DNA from: Gaeumannomyces sp. JS-464
Taxonomy: Eukaryota; Ascomycota; Sordariomycetes; Magnaporthales; Magnaporthaceae
Length of the DNA: 64,000 nt
Assembly: GCA_002197995.1 (NCBI GenBank)
Contig: NGZR01000005.1
Span: 3,224,001 to 3,288,000, forward strand
Direction: 5' to 3'
Each line of letters starts with the position of its first letter. Position 1 is the stretch's first letter. Position numbers and translations under genes: made by a program. A model generated the notes under the pieces. It did not search any database. It was given only the letters and a program-made list of their open reading frames with translations, and had not been told where the DNA came from. Positions 12,012 through 25,015 of the stretch are shown piece after piece.

Positions 12012-12667
12012 ATGCCCGCCCACCCAGACCAGCCGCCGCTCACACCCCAGCTGTGCTTCTCTACATCGGCTCTGAGAGGTTTGTCCGCCGTGGATTCCTG
12101 GCCCACCGGGCTGGATCACTGTACTGACCTTGCTTTCCTTGGGTCTTGCAAGATTTTCTACGGCTTTCGCGTGGCGCCATCGACGACTCCATCTCCCAGA
12201 ACCTTAATGCGCTGGTGACGCCCGCCAAGGACGGCTTCGACCCATCCACAACGTCGCAGAGAATCCCGCGGCCGCTCGGCAGGCCCATCGACGGGGCGGC
12301 CTGCCAGCGATTCAAGCAGCATGTGCTGTTCCCCTCGTGGAAGGCCCGTTCCGACCTGATATCATACTGCACCATGGTGGCAACCAGCCCGGACCCGAAC
12401 GACCCGTCGGCAGCAATAAGAGAGGCCGAGGAGTCCAAAAACAAGGAGAGGGTCATCGACGAGAGGTTAGACCCGTACTCGGCCCGCTTCTTCCCAACAG
12501 AACCGCGGACGGAGAGGTTGGCGACCCTGTTGCGACAGGAGCGGGGCGTGGAGAGGATTGTGAGGACGCGGACGTGGGAGGTCGTTAATGAGCGGTGCGG
12601 GAGCGACAATGGAGAGAGCTGGGAGGAAGCGTTTGACAAGTGGCAAAAGGCAACAAGACAGAGTTGA
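12012..12667 (+). CDS. MIX23/Cid2-family protein
   Basis: Two exons, 12012-12078 and 12153-12667, around a 74-bp intron 12079-12152 (GTTTGT donor, CTGAC branch, AG acceptor). The spliced frame joins STSALR to DFLRLSRGAIDDSI and gives 193 residues with no frame break. Segments such as DDSISQNLNAL, FKQHVLFPSWKARSDLISYC and ERVIDERLDPYSARFFP match the caffeine-induced death protein 2 family, now known in yeast as MIX23, a small intermembrane-space protein linked to mitochondrial protein import. Cysteines are present (in QLCF, AACQRF, ISYC and ERCG), but the twin CxnC spacing described for yeast is not obvious here. The upstream frame stays open to 11793, yet 12012 is the start expected from family length. 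Confidence 0.8.
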
Positions 12668-13446
12668 GGATGTTGCAAGCGGAGGAGATGTGTCCCTTTT
12701 GTATACTTCCCCAGTTGATGGACCTTGTTGTACCGAGAACAACACCTATGAGGTGCTGGTTGGGCACACGACGCCTTTCTCGTGTAACAAAAATGAACAA
12801 TAAATAATTGGAAAGGACCTTTTAACAAATTTTGATAACGGATGTGCGTGATTGAATGGGCGAGGCTGGCACCTTAAATTGACGAAGCTACCACGACCTG
12901 TCCAAGCAAAAATCCATTGTGTTCGTTGTAGCTGGCAAAGCTCGTCACAATTGCAAGCTCTGGCCCTCGAGCTTCCATCCAAGCGTGGGGTCAAAACGAT
13001 CAAGGCTGCAGAAGCTAGGAGCTCCACTCTTTCCGCTCACTTGGCCCAGGAAGAATAGCGGATCCGAGGCGTTTTATGGTCAAATCGCAGATGCGGTGCC
13101 ACGGCCGACTCGGACCTCCTCGTTTGCTGCCTCCCCCTCCAAATCCACCCTGCCAACCCAACAGTCGACGCCCGAAGCTGCCGTCCCACGAGGCTGCACC
13201 GACCACGCGTGTCCTGACCCTGGAGCGTCGGGGCACATTGGGCTGGAATTGACTAGCTGACTGGCAACGCACTGCCCGCGCACACGACACAAACCCCTCG
13301 GTGCCGCCGCGGCCAAGTCGACCTCGAATCGGACCACGCACGCCTGCGTCCACCGCCTCTGTCTGTCTCTGTCCCTGTCTCTGTCTCTGTCCGAGCCGCC
13401 GGGAGGAACCGTCGTCGCACCCGGTGCTCCCCCTGCACACGCCACA
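12668..13446. other. Intergenic region upstream of NAT1
   Basis: Holds the 3' region of the MIX23-like gene and the promoter and leader of NAT1. Just before the NAT1 start (13360-13395) is a CTCTGTCT-type pyrimidine repeat that is probably in the 5' UTR. No other gene seen. Confidence 0.5.
13360..13395. repeat. CTGTCT pyrimidine repeat in the NAT1 leader
   Basis: Several copies of CTGTCT/CTGTCC in a row, 50 bases before the NAT1 ATG. A closely similar GTCTCT repeat occurs after the same gene at 16188-16208. Confidence 0.6.
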
Positions 13447-16120
13447 ATGTCACCGTCGCAGCCCCTCAGCACGAGGGACAACAACCTCTTGCGGACCGTC
13501 GTCCGCAACTTCGAGGACAAGCAGTACCGCCGCGGGCTCAAGGCTGCCGAGCAGATCCTCAAGAAGAACCCCAAACATGGCGACACTATGGCCATGAAGG
13601 CCCTGATTATGAATGCTCAGGGCAAGACCGAGGAGGCATTCGTGCTGGGCAAGGAGGCCGTGTCGGTCGACATGAAATCCCACGTGTGCTGGCACGTCTA
13701 CGGCATGCTCTACCGCACCCGCAAGAACTTCGACGAGGCCATCCGCGCCTACAAGTTCGCTCTGCGCCTCGAGCCCGACTCGTCCCAGATCCAGCGCGAC
13801 CTGGCCATCCTGCAGATCCAGATGCGCGACTACCCGGGCTACATCCAGACCCGCCTGCAGATGCTGCAAGCCCGTCCCCAGTTGCGCCAGAACTGGACCG
13901 CCCTGGCCCTGGCCCACCAGCTCGCCGGCAACCTGTCCGAGGCTGAGAGCACGCTGACGACCTACGAGGAGAGCCTCAAGGTCCCCCCTGCCCGCACCGA
14001 TTTTGAGCACTCCGAGGCTGTCATGTACAAGAACACCATTATTGCCGAGACTGGCGACACCCAGCGCGCTCTCGACCACCTCGAGTCTATCGCCAAGAAC
14101 GTGCTCGACAGGCTGGCCGTCATGGAGGCCCGCGCAACCTACCTGACCAAGCTCGGCAGGAAGGATGACGCCATCAGGGCCTGGCGTGCCCTCCTGGATC
14201 GCAACCCGGACCACGAGGATTACTACTACCGCCTCATGGACGCCATGGGCATTGACGATGCAGATGTCGCTGCCAAGAAGGCAGTCTTCGACGAATACGC
14301 CCAGAGAGCGCCACGTTGCGACGCCGCCCGTCGGTTACCCTTGAACATTTTGACCGGTAAGGCTAGCTCGCTTCCCCACACCCGCTCGTCCCATTTGTGC
14401 ATGCTAATCCGGTCCTCTGGCCCACAGGCGACGAGTTCAAGGCTCATGCAAGGGAATATCTCACCTCTATGCTTAACAAGGGTGTCCCATCTACGTTTGC
14501 CAATCTCAAACACTTGTACTCAGACTCGTTTAAGAAGACGGCCCTGCCGGAGCTCGTTGAGGAGTATCTGGCGTCGCATGGCGAGGCTGCTGGTACCAAC
14601 GGCGACTCTTCAAAGGGCAAGGCGGCGGCGCTCTACTTTTTGGCCCAACACTATAACTACCACCTCAGCCGTGATCTGACAAAGGCTATGGAGTACGTGG
14701 ACAAGGCCATCGAGGTTGTGCCTAGTAGTGTTGATTTCCACATGACCAAGGCCAGAATATGGAAGCATCATGGCAACACGGCAAAGGCTGCTGAGATCAT
14801 GAACCAGGCACGCGAGCTTGACAAGAAAGATAGGTACATCAACACAAAGACGGCAAAGTACCAGCTGCGCAACAACGAGAACGACAAGGCGCTCAAGACA
14901 ATGGGTCTGTTCACTCGGGCCGAGACTCCCGGCGGCCCGCTTTCGGACCTCCTCGACATGCAGTCGGTGTGGTTCCTGACAGAGGACGGCGAGGCCTACG
15001 CCCGCCAGGGCAACATTGGCATGGCCCTCAAGCGCTTCCACGCCATCTTCAACATATTCGACATCTGGCAGGAGGACCAATACGACTTCCACACCTTCTC
15101 GCTCAGGAAAGGCCTTATCAGGGCCTATGTCGAAATGATCCGGTGGAAGACCACCTCCGGGACCACCCCTTCTACTCGCGCGTAGCTCTAGACGCCGTCA
15201 CGCTGTATGTGGACATGCATGATGGTCAGGTCGGCGCCTCGTCCTCAAACGGCGTCAACGGGAGCGCCTCAGACGGAGCCGATGCCGGCGGCGAGGAGGC
15301 GGCAGCGGTAGAACGGAAGAAGGCCGCTAAGAAAGCCAAGAAGGAGCTCCAGAAGGCCGAGCGTGAGGCTCAGGAGAAGGCGGCCAAGCAGGACCCTAAC
15401 AAGGCAGGCCAGAAGGGCAAGCAGACGGATGCTGAGGCCGCCAAGAAGAAAGATGAAGACCCACTAGGGCTCAAGCTCGCGGCGACCAAGACGCCGCTGG
15501 ACGATGCCGTCAAGTTCCTCGTGCCGCTACTTCAGTTCAGTCCCAAGGACATTGAGGCGCAGCTTGCCGGCTTCGAGGTGTTCATCAGGAGACGTAAGTG
15601 ACCCTTCCCCTAGCAAAAGATTTTTCGGAGCCTCTTGATGAAAAGACTGCTAACGCGGGCCTCAACAGACAAGTACGTGCTCGCACTGGGCTGCCTCAAC
15701 GCCGCGCGGGCTTTGCAACCTGACCACCCCAGAGTGCACGAGCACGGCGGTTCGGCTGCGCAGCGCCCTCACCTCGGCCCGCGAGTCACTCCCGGCCAAG
15801 GTGGCCGAGGTCGTGGAGGCCGAGTTCACGGCAGTGCCCGCTTCGGCGGACCTGGCCAAGCTCAACGCGGGGTTCCGGGAAGCGCACGCCGACACGCCCC
15901 GCGCACGTGCTCGCGGCCATCCGCGCCGCCACAGGCCATCGGCGAGAGCGAGCGCAAGGAGGCCGAGAAGGATGTGGCGTCGGTCCTCGACATGGCATCC
16001 CTGACCCTGTCGGACGCCGAGAGCGTCGTTGACACGCTCAAGAGCTGGCGGAGCCCCGAGGTGGACGCGGTCAAGGCCGCTGCCCAGACAAAGTTCCCCG
16101 ACGCGACCGTCTTCTCATGA
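13447..16120 (+). CDS. NAT1: NatA N-terminal acetyltransferase auxiliary subunit (Nat1/Naa15)
   Basis: TPR-repeat scaffold that holds the catalytic Naa10 subunit of NatA and places it at the ribosome, where nascent chains starting with Ser, Ala, Thr and others are acetylated. Seen: N-terminal LLRTVVRNFEDKQYRRGLK, successive TPR helices (KALIMNAQGKTEEAFVLGKE, CWHVYGMLYRTRKNFDEAI), KAMEYVDKAIEVVPS, and the family motif FDIWQEDQYDFHTFSLRKG. A basic Lys/Ala-rich segment (about 15310-15460) follows, then the C-terminal FPDATVFS. Introns 14357-14427 (71 bp) and 15594-15668 (75 bp) have good branch sites and restore the frame exactly. Frame breaks: one missing G near 15145, then three +1 (or -2) shifts near 15746, 15900 and 15931 that cancel. 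Length is about 841 residues, normal for the family. The gene is broadly conserved, so the breaks are more likely sequence errors than decay. Confidence 0.92.
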
Positions 16121-16918
16121 TGGGGTGCTTGGTTTTTGTCTTGTCTTGGCCGAGTGGGCCTCGGCGTCGTGTGTCACGTCTCGTCTTGTCTCTGTCTCTG
16201 TCTCTGGCTTTAGAGTCGCGGCCTAAACGGGGGGGTGGGGTACTTTCTTCGGTACCATCTTTGTCATGGGTTGGGACGGGGACGGGACTCGGGTGCAGGC
16301 CCCTGGGGCCGGTTGGACGGTGCAACATGAAAGGGAAACATGGAGCCGAGCGCAAACAAAAGTTAGCTTTGAAATACTGCATCGGGGAAATTTCGGTGGC
16401 CTCAATATGTTGGAAGCAACACAGCCCAGGGGTGTGTCCTCTTTTCACATGTGTGGGGAACCGGACAGGAACGCACAGCACAAAATGTTTGAATGATTTG
16501 CTCGTACTCGCGATGTCGACTACCTAGGTGGGTGGGTAGGTAAACAAAACAAAAAAAAAAGAAAGCACGCGCAGCCGACTTGATCCCTTATTTTGCGTGC
16601 CCGTGTGGCAGGTCGGGAAATGAGGTCTCAGTCTGTGATTCGCGAGCATCTTGCATTCCCGATTCGCACCCGGCAACACAAAGAGGGGCGGAGGCGGGCG
16701 GCGGCATTCCTGGGGGAAGATTCGTGTCGCCGTCAAGGGACCACCCACCAGAGCGGTATCTCTCGTCCAGGCGACGTTTTGAACAATGTGTCCGTCTTTG
16801 TCTTTTGAGGGACGAGTAATACCAAATCTCGTCCGCACACCACCTTTCTCGGATCCTACAGAGACAATAGACGGCAAACAACGAGTAGCAGCGACACGGA
16901 AAGAGTCGGGGCGGCGCC
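16121..16918. other. Intergenic region between NAT1 and the ankyrin gene
   Basis: Begins with the NAT1 3' region, including a GTCTCT repeat at 16188-16208. It contains a CTACCTAGGTGGGTGGGTAGG motif near 16520 of the dispersed CTACCTAGG kind, and it ends in the ankyrin-gene promoter. No coding signal. Confidence 0.5.
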
Positions 16919-19786
16919 ATGTCCAAGACGGTGACGATCCCGCCGTCCGTGACCGAGGGCGACGAGAGGTTCCTCGGGAAGACGTGGGCCCCCAAGCACG
17001 GCTACCACGCGTCCATGACATCTCTGGTGAACTTTATACAGACGTGCGTGGTTTGAGCTTCATATGGTCGTTTCGGGTTCTCCTCTTTTGATTCTTGGGG
17101 GACATAGACAGGCGCGGCGTGACGGTTGGGGAGCCTCCAGGGAACTGACGCGTCTTGCGCTGGCCGAGCAGGACCGACTTCGGCGCGCCCAAGCAGCAGA
17201 CGCTCCACTCACAGTCTCATAGGGGCAGGAGACAGGTTCAAAGGGCGGCGAGCAGCAACTCGTGGCGACACTCGACCCCCAGCACCATCACGAGCACCAG
17301 GCCGGGAAGTAGAGGTGGAGGAGGCAGCCTCCAAAGCACGGGGGCGGGGGCGCCGTCTCGGGGTGGTGGTCGCAAGCCGGGCATCAGCCTCCCGAGCGTG
17401 CTCAACAGGCCAGAGATGCAGGTTCTCCGCAGGGAACTTACCAGCGGGTACGGCAATGGGGCAAGAGCAACCTAATGGCGGCCCAAGAGCTGCACGCGGC
17501 CATTGAACGCCGGGACCCGACTGCCGTTTATAATATGCTCCGCTCGGGAGTCGACCCAAACCTCACACGCAGTGGTGGCGGTGGTGGTGGCAGCGGCCGG
17601 GGCAGAAACTACTACGAGGGTTCGGCAGGGAGGCGGCTAGCTGGCAACACTACCACCATTGCTACCAGGACCACGGCGGCGGCAACCTCGGAGGTGACAC
17701 TACTGCACCGGGCCTTTTCGGTCGGGTGCCTGGACGCGGCCGTGTTCCTGGCGCTGGCAGGCGCCGACCTTGAAGCGACTAGTCCGTCGGGCGAGACGGC
17801 GCTGGTGCGGGCGGTGCGATGCGAATTCCCGGGTGACTTTGTCCTGCTATGCTGCGAGCTGGGCGCGCGAGTCGACGCCGTCGACCGGTACGGCCGCACA
17901 GCGCTCCATTACGCCGCGGGTTTGGTGCGGCCCGAGGAGTGTGGGAGCAGCGGCTTGAGCGGCGAGCAAGCGCCGCCCGCAGTCCTGGCCCTGGCCGCGC
18001 ACGACGCTGACCTGAACCGCCGCGATGCCGACGGGCGGACGCCCCTGCATGCAGCCGTGGCGGCCGGCAAGACCCGCGCGGCGGTGCTGTTGGCTCGAAA
18101 CGGCGCCGACGTCGACGCGGAGCTGCCAGGGGGCGCCACACCGCTTCTCCTGGCCGTTTTACGCCGCAATGTAGCCGTGGCTCGGCTCCTGTGCGAGCAC
18201 GGCGCGGCCGTTGACGGGCGGCGGCGGGGGAGGACATGGGGAGACGGACGGAGCGGCTCTGTCGTGGCCAAGACGCCGTTGGTCTGCGCCATCGAGGCGG
18301 GAAGCACCGAGATGGTGCGGGCACTGCTCGAGGCCGGGGCCGACGTAAACTTGCGATGCGGCCACGGCGCCGGCAGCAGCAGCAAAGACGCAGGAGGCGC
18401 GGCCAGGTATAGGAGCGGAGACTACCCGCTTCTGGCAGCCTCGCGGCTGGGTAACAACGAAATCGTCGACCTGCTTCTCTCGCACAAAGATACGGACCTT
18501 CTCCGCGCGGCAGAGACCAGCGACGAAGGCAGCAAAGGTGGCGGCGGCTGGAGCGGGCAAACGCCGCTTCACGCGGCAGCAGCCGGCAACCACATCGAGG
18601 TGGTGCGCCGGCTGGTCGCGGCGGGGGCGGCGGTCAACCCCGTCAACGAGTACGGCGCTACGCCGCTGCTGCTGGCGGTGCGTGCCGGCCACGAGGCCGT
18701 GGCGCGCGACCTTCTGGGCCCTGGCGCAGCGCCTGCCGAGACCCCGATCCGGGCCGACGGCCGGACGCCGACGGCACTGTGGCACGCAGTAGACCGGGGT
18801 CTCCTAGACCTGGCGCGCCTGCTCGTTGAGCGAGGCGCGGATCCGCTTCGCGAGGTGGACGATAGCAGGTCGACCTCTTTGCACCACGCCGCACGCAAAG
18901 GGGCCGATGTTATTGTGACGATGGTGTTGGACCGGCTGGACAGGACCCGAAAGGCCAAGGAGACGCACGGTACGGTCGACGACGCAGACAGCGGAGGCAG
19001 CGAGTCTGGCGGCGATTCGGACTGCGCTAGTGTCGACGACCAAGATAAAGGGTTGAAAGTCGCGGTAGAGACCATTGAAGCCAAGGGTGATGACGATGGG
19101 GGAGAGACACAAGGACAGGATCGTCAACCGAGGGAACAAGACTCCAAGGGCGAGGATAAGTTTGCGGCAGAAGCAGCCGACCTCAGGATGTCGCTCCTCA
19201 TAAGTGCCGCCGAGGGAGGCCACCTATCGACAATCAAGCTGCTCCTGCATCGTGGCTCGCTCGCCGAAGTGGCCAGAGCGCGGACGGCAGCAGACGACAG
19301 CATCCTCGCGGCGGCGACGGGCAGCCCAGAGTGCTCCGGTTCCTGCTGAGCTTGCGGAAGCCACCGCCGGGCCACGACAAACAAGGATGCGAAGACAGGA
19401 CCGGGGATGGTGGTTGCGGCAGGGGCCTGGGGGCGTCCTTGGCAGCACTGATGAGCGCCGTGGTGGGCGGCGGCGGGCACCACGCCAAGCACCAGCTGCG
19501 GCGCGCGCGGGCTGGGCCCGACAAGGGCTCAGGGCCGCTGCTGGACGTCAACCGGCGGAACCGGCACGGGGCGACGGCGCTGCACTACGCGGCGCTGAGG
19601 GGCCACGCCGAGGGCGCCAGGCTGCTCCTGCAGCGCGGGGCGCGGCAGTCGGCAACGGTGGAGATCTACGAGTCGGCCGACGACCTCCGCGCCAGGAGCT
19701 ACCGGCAGGGCACGGCGGCCGGGCTGGCGAGGCAGAAGGGGTACGACGCCCTCGCCGACACCATCGAGCGCCTGCAGGTGTGCTAG
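16919..19786 (+). CDS. Ankyrin-repeat protein
   Basis: Two exons, 16919-17043 and 17172-19786, around a 128-bp intron 17044-17171 (GTGCGT donor, CTGAC branch, AG acceptor). The small first exon carries a conserved-looking fungal N-terminus, DERFLGKTWAPKHGYHASMT. After a Gly/Ser/Arg linker comes KPGISLPSVLNRPEMQVLRR, then about 13 ankyrin repeats with TPLH/TALH turns (for example TALHYAAG, TPLHAAVAAG, TPLHAAAAGN, TSLHHAARKG, TALHYAALRG). An acidic Asp/Glu/Gly-rich insert separates repeats at about 18960-19160. Two single-base deletions must be allowed: in the G-run near 17458-17461 and in the C-run near 19330. The product is then 913 residues ending at the TAG 19784-19786. Ankyrin repeats bind other proteins; no catalytic domain is seen and the cellular role is unknown. 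Confidence 0.82.
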
Positions 19787-20568
19787 GGGGAGCGAGTGGA
19801 CAGGTGCTACCTCGCTGTGCCACCAGGAAGGGTAGGCCGCAGGAGGCGGGCGGGACGGGTCATTGGAGCGCGTGAGAGATCGGTGGTTGATTCCGCTGCA
19901 GGATACGGATACATACATGACGCAGCTGCTCAGTGGGCGCGGATTGATGGTCGACTCCGGTAGTAGTTGAGTGGGTGAAGGAGAATAGGGGGGAGGATCG
20001 AGGATGTGGAGGAGGATGCGGACGGGGATGGGACAGGATAGCCAGACCCCGACGTGTGATGTGAGAGAGAGTAAGATGCGATTACGCGGATTGGTATTTT
20101 TTTCTCTCCATATTTTCCCCTTGTTTCTTTTTTTGCTCCTACTCCGCCTGGTTTGGTGGTATTCGCATGCATCTCCGGTCTCGGTTTAGGGAGTCTTTCA
20201 CTTTTTAGGCAGTCTCTTCGTTGTCTCCTCTGCTTCGCTCCTTCCATCCTCGTATTCTCTCAACCGGCAGCGGGCGGTTTTCACGCGCAGCTGCACTGCA
20301 CCTGCAACGCCAGGGCCAGGCAGATGGCAAAATCAGCCCGGCCAGCCGCCACCCCTGCTCGCGGAACGGCGCTTGTTTGGGTGGGCTGCAGGCCGCGGTC
20401 ACGTGCGCGGCGCCTCGACCCCTTGGTCGCTGGGAAGGACGGGCCGATCTCCAGATCGATCCAACGTAGATCAGCCTGGGCCAAGCTCCAAGGGCGCTCC
20501 GAGGGAACCCACCGCCGCAACGCCGGCGAGCGACCATAGCATTGGGCATATCGCGCCGCATCGTGACA

Positions 20569-20583
20569 AACACACACACTCTC

Positions 20584-20617
<34 letters not shown>

Positions 20618-20631
20618 CACCACACACACAC
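20569..20631. repeat. (CA)n microsatellite
   Basis: Nearly perfect CA dinucleotide repeat of about 60 bases with a few ACAC/AACACC interruptions, in non-coding sequence. Confidence 0.95.
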
Positions 20632-20786
20632 GGCGCCGGCCTCAACGCCATGCCACGATCCTCGTCCAAACACGACGATGCATGCTACCAAGGAACGGTG
20701 ACAACGGAAAAATCCAGCGGAGCGGGGTGGCCTTAATTGGCCGCAACCTCAGGCCGCGACGGGGGCAGCAAAACCCCTCATACGTG

Positions 20787-20824
20787 CCTACCTAGGTAGG
20801 TACCTACCTACCTACCTACGTGTA
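20787..20824. repeat. CTACCTAGGTAGG-type palindromic repeat
   Basis: TACCTAGGTAGGTACC followed by repeated CTAC units, forming a local palindrome. Similar motifs occur at about 16520, 21353-21383 and 40787-40803 in other intergenic regions. Confidence 0.7.
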
Positions 20825-21692
20825 GGCACAGCGAGCCGGCCTGACCTACCAACATAGGCAAGAGAGCTGCGGGCAAGCAAAGAAGCCCGGAGAAATAGAC
20901 GAGCCGCCGACCACGACCGTGGCACTCTCCTTTTCCGATGTTTTGACCCTCAAAGAGCCTAATATGCAGCATCGACTTCAGCCAGAAGGTGAGCAAGGAA
21001 AAGGGGGTGGGATGCGGGATCGCCAGAGGCTGTGGGAGGAAAGGGCGAGGAAGAATATTTTCCAAACAATCCCCGGCCGCATCTCTTGGCCCTCGAGCTG
21101 TGAAAGCCCTCCGAGAAGGACAAGCACGCTCGCTAGCAAGGTCCGCGCGCGCGCGGTCGCGGAAAATGGCCGCCTGCACTTAATTTGTTTGGCAGGCCAG
21201 AGAGGCACAATGAACCGCGGGTGTGCGAGGATCCCGAGACACCGTGCCGCAGTCCTGTACTTAGGGCAACATGCGTCCATGTGTCCTGTGTTGCCCGGGG
21301 CGGCTGTGCGTATGGGTAGCCACGTCAGACCTTCGAGAAGATGGGAAACGGTACCTGGGTAGGATAGATACCTAGGTACCTACCACTTGCTTAGGCACCG
21401 GATATCTTGGGCTGTATGACCGACTCGTGGGTACGGGCTCCAGTGGTTTGCCAGCAGGCAGAGGCCACACACTTGGTCGGGCCGTCTTTTACGGCGGCCA
21501 CATGCGCGCGCATGCGCATGGGAGGCCCATGTGTTTGCATACCTGCCCGCTCGCGTATTAGCAGTATTTGCATTTCCATCCTCCACCGCCTAGTTCGCGC
21601 GGGGGACATGTTTTCTAGACCGCCGTGGCGACAGGGACAGGGCCTCGAGGCAAACGCAAGATTCAAATTGGTCACCCCTCCCCGGATGCAGC

Positions 21693-21710
21693 ATGATGAT
21701 GATGATGATG
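21693..21710. repeat. (ATG)n microsatellite
   Basis: Six consecutive ATG/GAT triplets in non-coding sequence. Confidence 0.85.
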
Positions 21711-21759
21711 GAGGGCATCAGGAGAAGGGATGGCAGCGATCTGTCATGACCTACACCTA

Positions 21760-21803
<44 letters not shown>
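21760..21803. repeat. (CCTG)n microsatellite
   Basis: About eleven uninterrupted copies of the tetranucleotide CCTG in non-coding sequence, likely length-variable between strains. Confidence 0.95.
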
Positions 21804-21804
<1 letters not shown>

Positions 21805-24800
21805 GCTGCAAAGCCTGTGGGGTCTCATCCCTCCCCCTCCGAGAGCAGGGCCAGCCAGTCAAGAAAGGCCCGTCGCCCCCGGGGAGGGAGGGTATAACAA
21901 CTGCCTATTGGGTGTGGGTAGGGACGGAAAAAGAAAGATGATTTGCAAAACTCCCGTGCATGTGCTCCTAGGCGAGCCGGGCATGGATCATTGGTGACTG
22001 GCCACGCCCGCTCGCCAACCCGTGTTCTGGGGAAAAGCTTGAATATGACTGGGTGCATGGGCGTGGGCGAGGCACATGCTGCGTGCTATCCCTTCCCACA
22101 CACACAGCCAACACAATTGTGGCCGAGAAGGTAAAGGGGGGTGGGCATGGACGGATGGTAAACCGGGAACTGGCGAGTGAGCGAGGTGTGGCAGCGGCGG
22201 CCAGGGGTTGGTCCAGCAGAGCCAACTACGCACGGTGGCTCTTGATATGGAGGGCGGAGGCCGAACGACGTGGACAGCCGGTTGGCTGCCGTGGAGCAGC
22301 TTGGACGAGACCTTGAGTGTGAGCCCGACGGCTGAGAGTCGAATGGAAGGCAATGCGAGTGATAGATCAGCGATCACGAGTGGTGAGAAGAGCTGGCACC
22401 TTCAGCTCGCAGAATCCGGAAATCTGCTCGCCAGGTAGGGTCAAGTCACGTCTCCATTTCAGCTGGTTGCCCCCAGCTGACAGGCCGCAGGCCAATGTAA
22501 GTGCGTCGCCCCAGTCGGGAGAGACGAAAGGGAAAGAAGACACACCAGATCCCTTGGGTTCTCGGAGATATGTTGGAGCAGTAGACGAGGGGAGAGCCTA
22601 TGCACTGCTTGCCGCGCTTTCATGCCGCGCAAGCCAGTCTCTCCTGTGCCACCCACCACTGCCTTTCCCTCATATCTGCTGAGCCTCGGCCGGGCTCTCT
22701 CTCTCTCTCTCCCTTGCTCCGAAGACGGGGTCGGCAAGCAGCGCAACTGCGCCAGCAAAGAGGTGCCCACGGACTCTCGATAACCCCACATCGGCTAATC
22801 TGCCGTCTGCTTGCCCTTGAAGATCGATATCTACATGCATGAAAGAAAAAGAAAAAGAAAAAAAAATGCGGGCAAAGTCCACTGACGACTCTCGGCCGGT
22901 CATTGCTGCCGTGCCGCCCAGTCAGTGCGTGCGCCGGCAGAGGCCAGCAGCGGCCCATGGGGCAGGACGAGTTGGGGCTTTGTGATCACCATCATCGGCC
23001 ATGACCCCGGACACTGCCGCAAAATTACTGTCGATGCAGTGGCTGGTAGGGTCGCACTGGAAGGGAGGTCTCTCCCCAAGGCCACTTATTTTTTTTTTTT
23101 TTTTTTTTTCATCCTTGGGCTCCTGACGGCCGTCTCCCAAGAGGCAGGTAAAAAGCTCGGGGGAGACTGGCTGGGGTACTGCTTCTGGGGAAGAAGGTGG
23201 TGTAGGACACTGTGGCCGAGGCGCATGCGCACATGGCCATTCTCCATCTACCAAGCCCGGAACTTCATCAAACAACCTCACACCACGGGGCCGGTTTGGC
23301 TTGACTCAGCTTGAGTTGGAGCTGCTGGTGAAGGTTCGTCGATATGGAGTCCATGTCCACGCGGAAAGCGATCGGACAGGCCGCAATTTCGGACGCCATC
23401 CCGGCCGGGTTCGTGTGGGAAGAGACGAAAAAATGAGACCCCTCGGGGACAGGGCTGGGGGGGCTTGCACAGCCAGCGCGTGCGGAACGGGACGTCTGTC
23501 GTTCGTTTTTTTTCCCCCTTGCTTTCTTCTCTATGTACTTTGCAAGCCAAGCCAGCAGACGAGGAGGGCCTGGTGGCGGCCGCACGTTGAAGCACGCTAC
23601 TTCTCCTCACACCCACACCGTTGATTCTGGCAGCGGCCGTGCGCCCAGAGCATTTTTCTTGGCGGCGTCCCCTTTGTCATTCAGTACTTTTTCCCTTCTC
23701 TCTCTCTCTCTCTCGCGGCAACGGCCTGCTGGGCAAGGGTCGGTCGGTGCCCTGCCCACCGAGCATGGACAGGGCGCGGAGAGAGATACCGGGCGGCACA
23801 AGCCGCGGGAAAAAAACGCCCAGCCCAGACCAGCGCCAGTGCCAGCACCGTCGTGGTGGTTCTGGTCGCGCGCGCGCGCTAAGATTGCCGCCCCCAGGGC
23901 TAGCGCAAAACTCCAAGATGATGTGGATGTGGCCTGTGGGCTGCATATTTCCCAACTTCATGCGCCGACTCCAGGAGGCGGGCAGGGTGTGCGGCCCCCT
24001 TCTGCGGCGTGCCCTGGCGCCCCCTGGCCGGCGTTTTTCTTTGTGCGTATTGGGCTATCCCTGCCGGCCACCACCGCAGTCATGGATGCTGCACCACTCG
24101 GACCACCGCCTCGGAATGACATGACATGATGGCGCCCACAGAAGAAGAAAAAAAAAGAGACAGCGAAGGAGGAAGAGAGAGAGAGGGGAGTGAGTGAGAG
24201 AGAGAGTGATGAGAGGGCGTCTCGGCCGGCCATCTCGCCCAAAGCTGACGTCCGTTTTAACATCGGCCTAGGGTTCCGTTCTTGGGCGGCTGGCCGTCAG
24301 GCCGGGCCTCCTCTCGCCGGCGAGCAAGGGCGTCAAAGCTCCCGCGCCACGCCATCATGCGGAGAGCACTAAGGAACGAGCACCTACCCAATACGTCCAA
24401 GGCAATAAAATAGCCAACCCCAGCCCTTTGCAGCTCCGCGCCCTGATGCTGGGCCACTGCTTGCTTGGGGTGGACTGCCCGCTGGACAGCTGGCTGGACA
24501 GCTGCCCGCCGGTCTCGAACCTGGTTCCCTGCTCGAGGCACACACACACCGTGGAGATGGGTCGCCCAGGGGGCGGCTTGCTTGTCCATCGGGGTTTGCC
24601 CCTAGGGGGAGCGACGTTCCAACGTTTGGCGTAGCAGCCTGTGTGCGCAGCAGCTCTGTCTGTTTACGAAGTACGCGACGCGCGGCGGGAGCGCAACCGC
24701 AGCTGGTGCAATCGGGGCAGTGCTCGAAACCTGCACGCGCACGCGGCGCTCCCAGGAGGTGCTGAGGTGGTACTGGACGGGGCACTCGGGGACATCAGGA

Positions 24801-24949
24801 GAAGCCGATGAGGCTGCACTGACGGATGCACAGCTTTCCCCACATCCACATTTCAGTGCATGGGGCCGTTTTCTGTCAGCTTCCACCAGTCGGCATCCTG
24901 CCCCAGTCCCACCATGCCCAGCCACTTTCCTAAACCACAGTGCCCTTTT

Positions 24950-25015
24950 TTATTTTATTTTTTTTTCTTCTTTTTTTTTTATGTTTTTTTTTTTTTTTTC
25001 TTTTTTTTTCTCTTT
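24950..25015. repeat. Long T-rich tract
   Basis: About 65 bases of almost pure T with scattered C and A. A similar shorter T-run lies at 23090-23110. Both are in the gene-free region. Confidence 0.85.

Noticed and set aside
13450..14214. 254-codon minus-strand frame inside NAT1
   Set aside because: Exact antisense shadow of NAT1 exon 1; Leu/Val/Gly-rich translation is what reversed TPR codons give.
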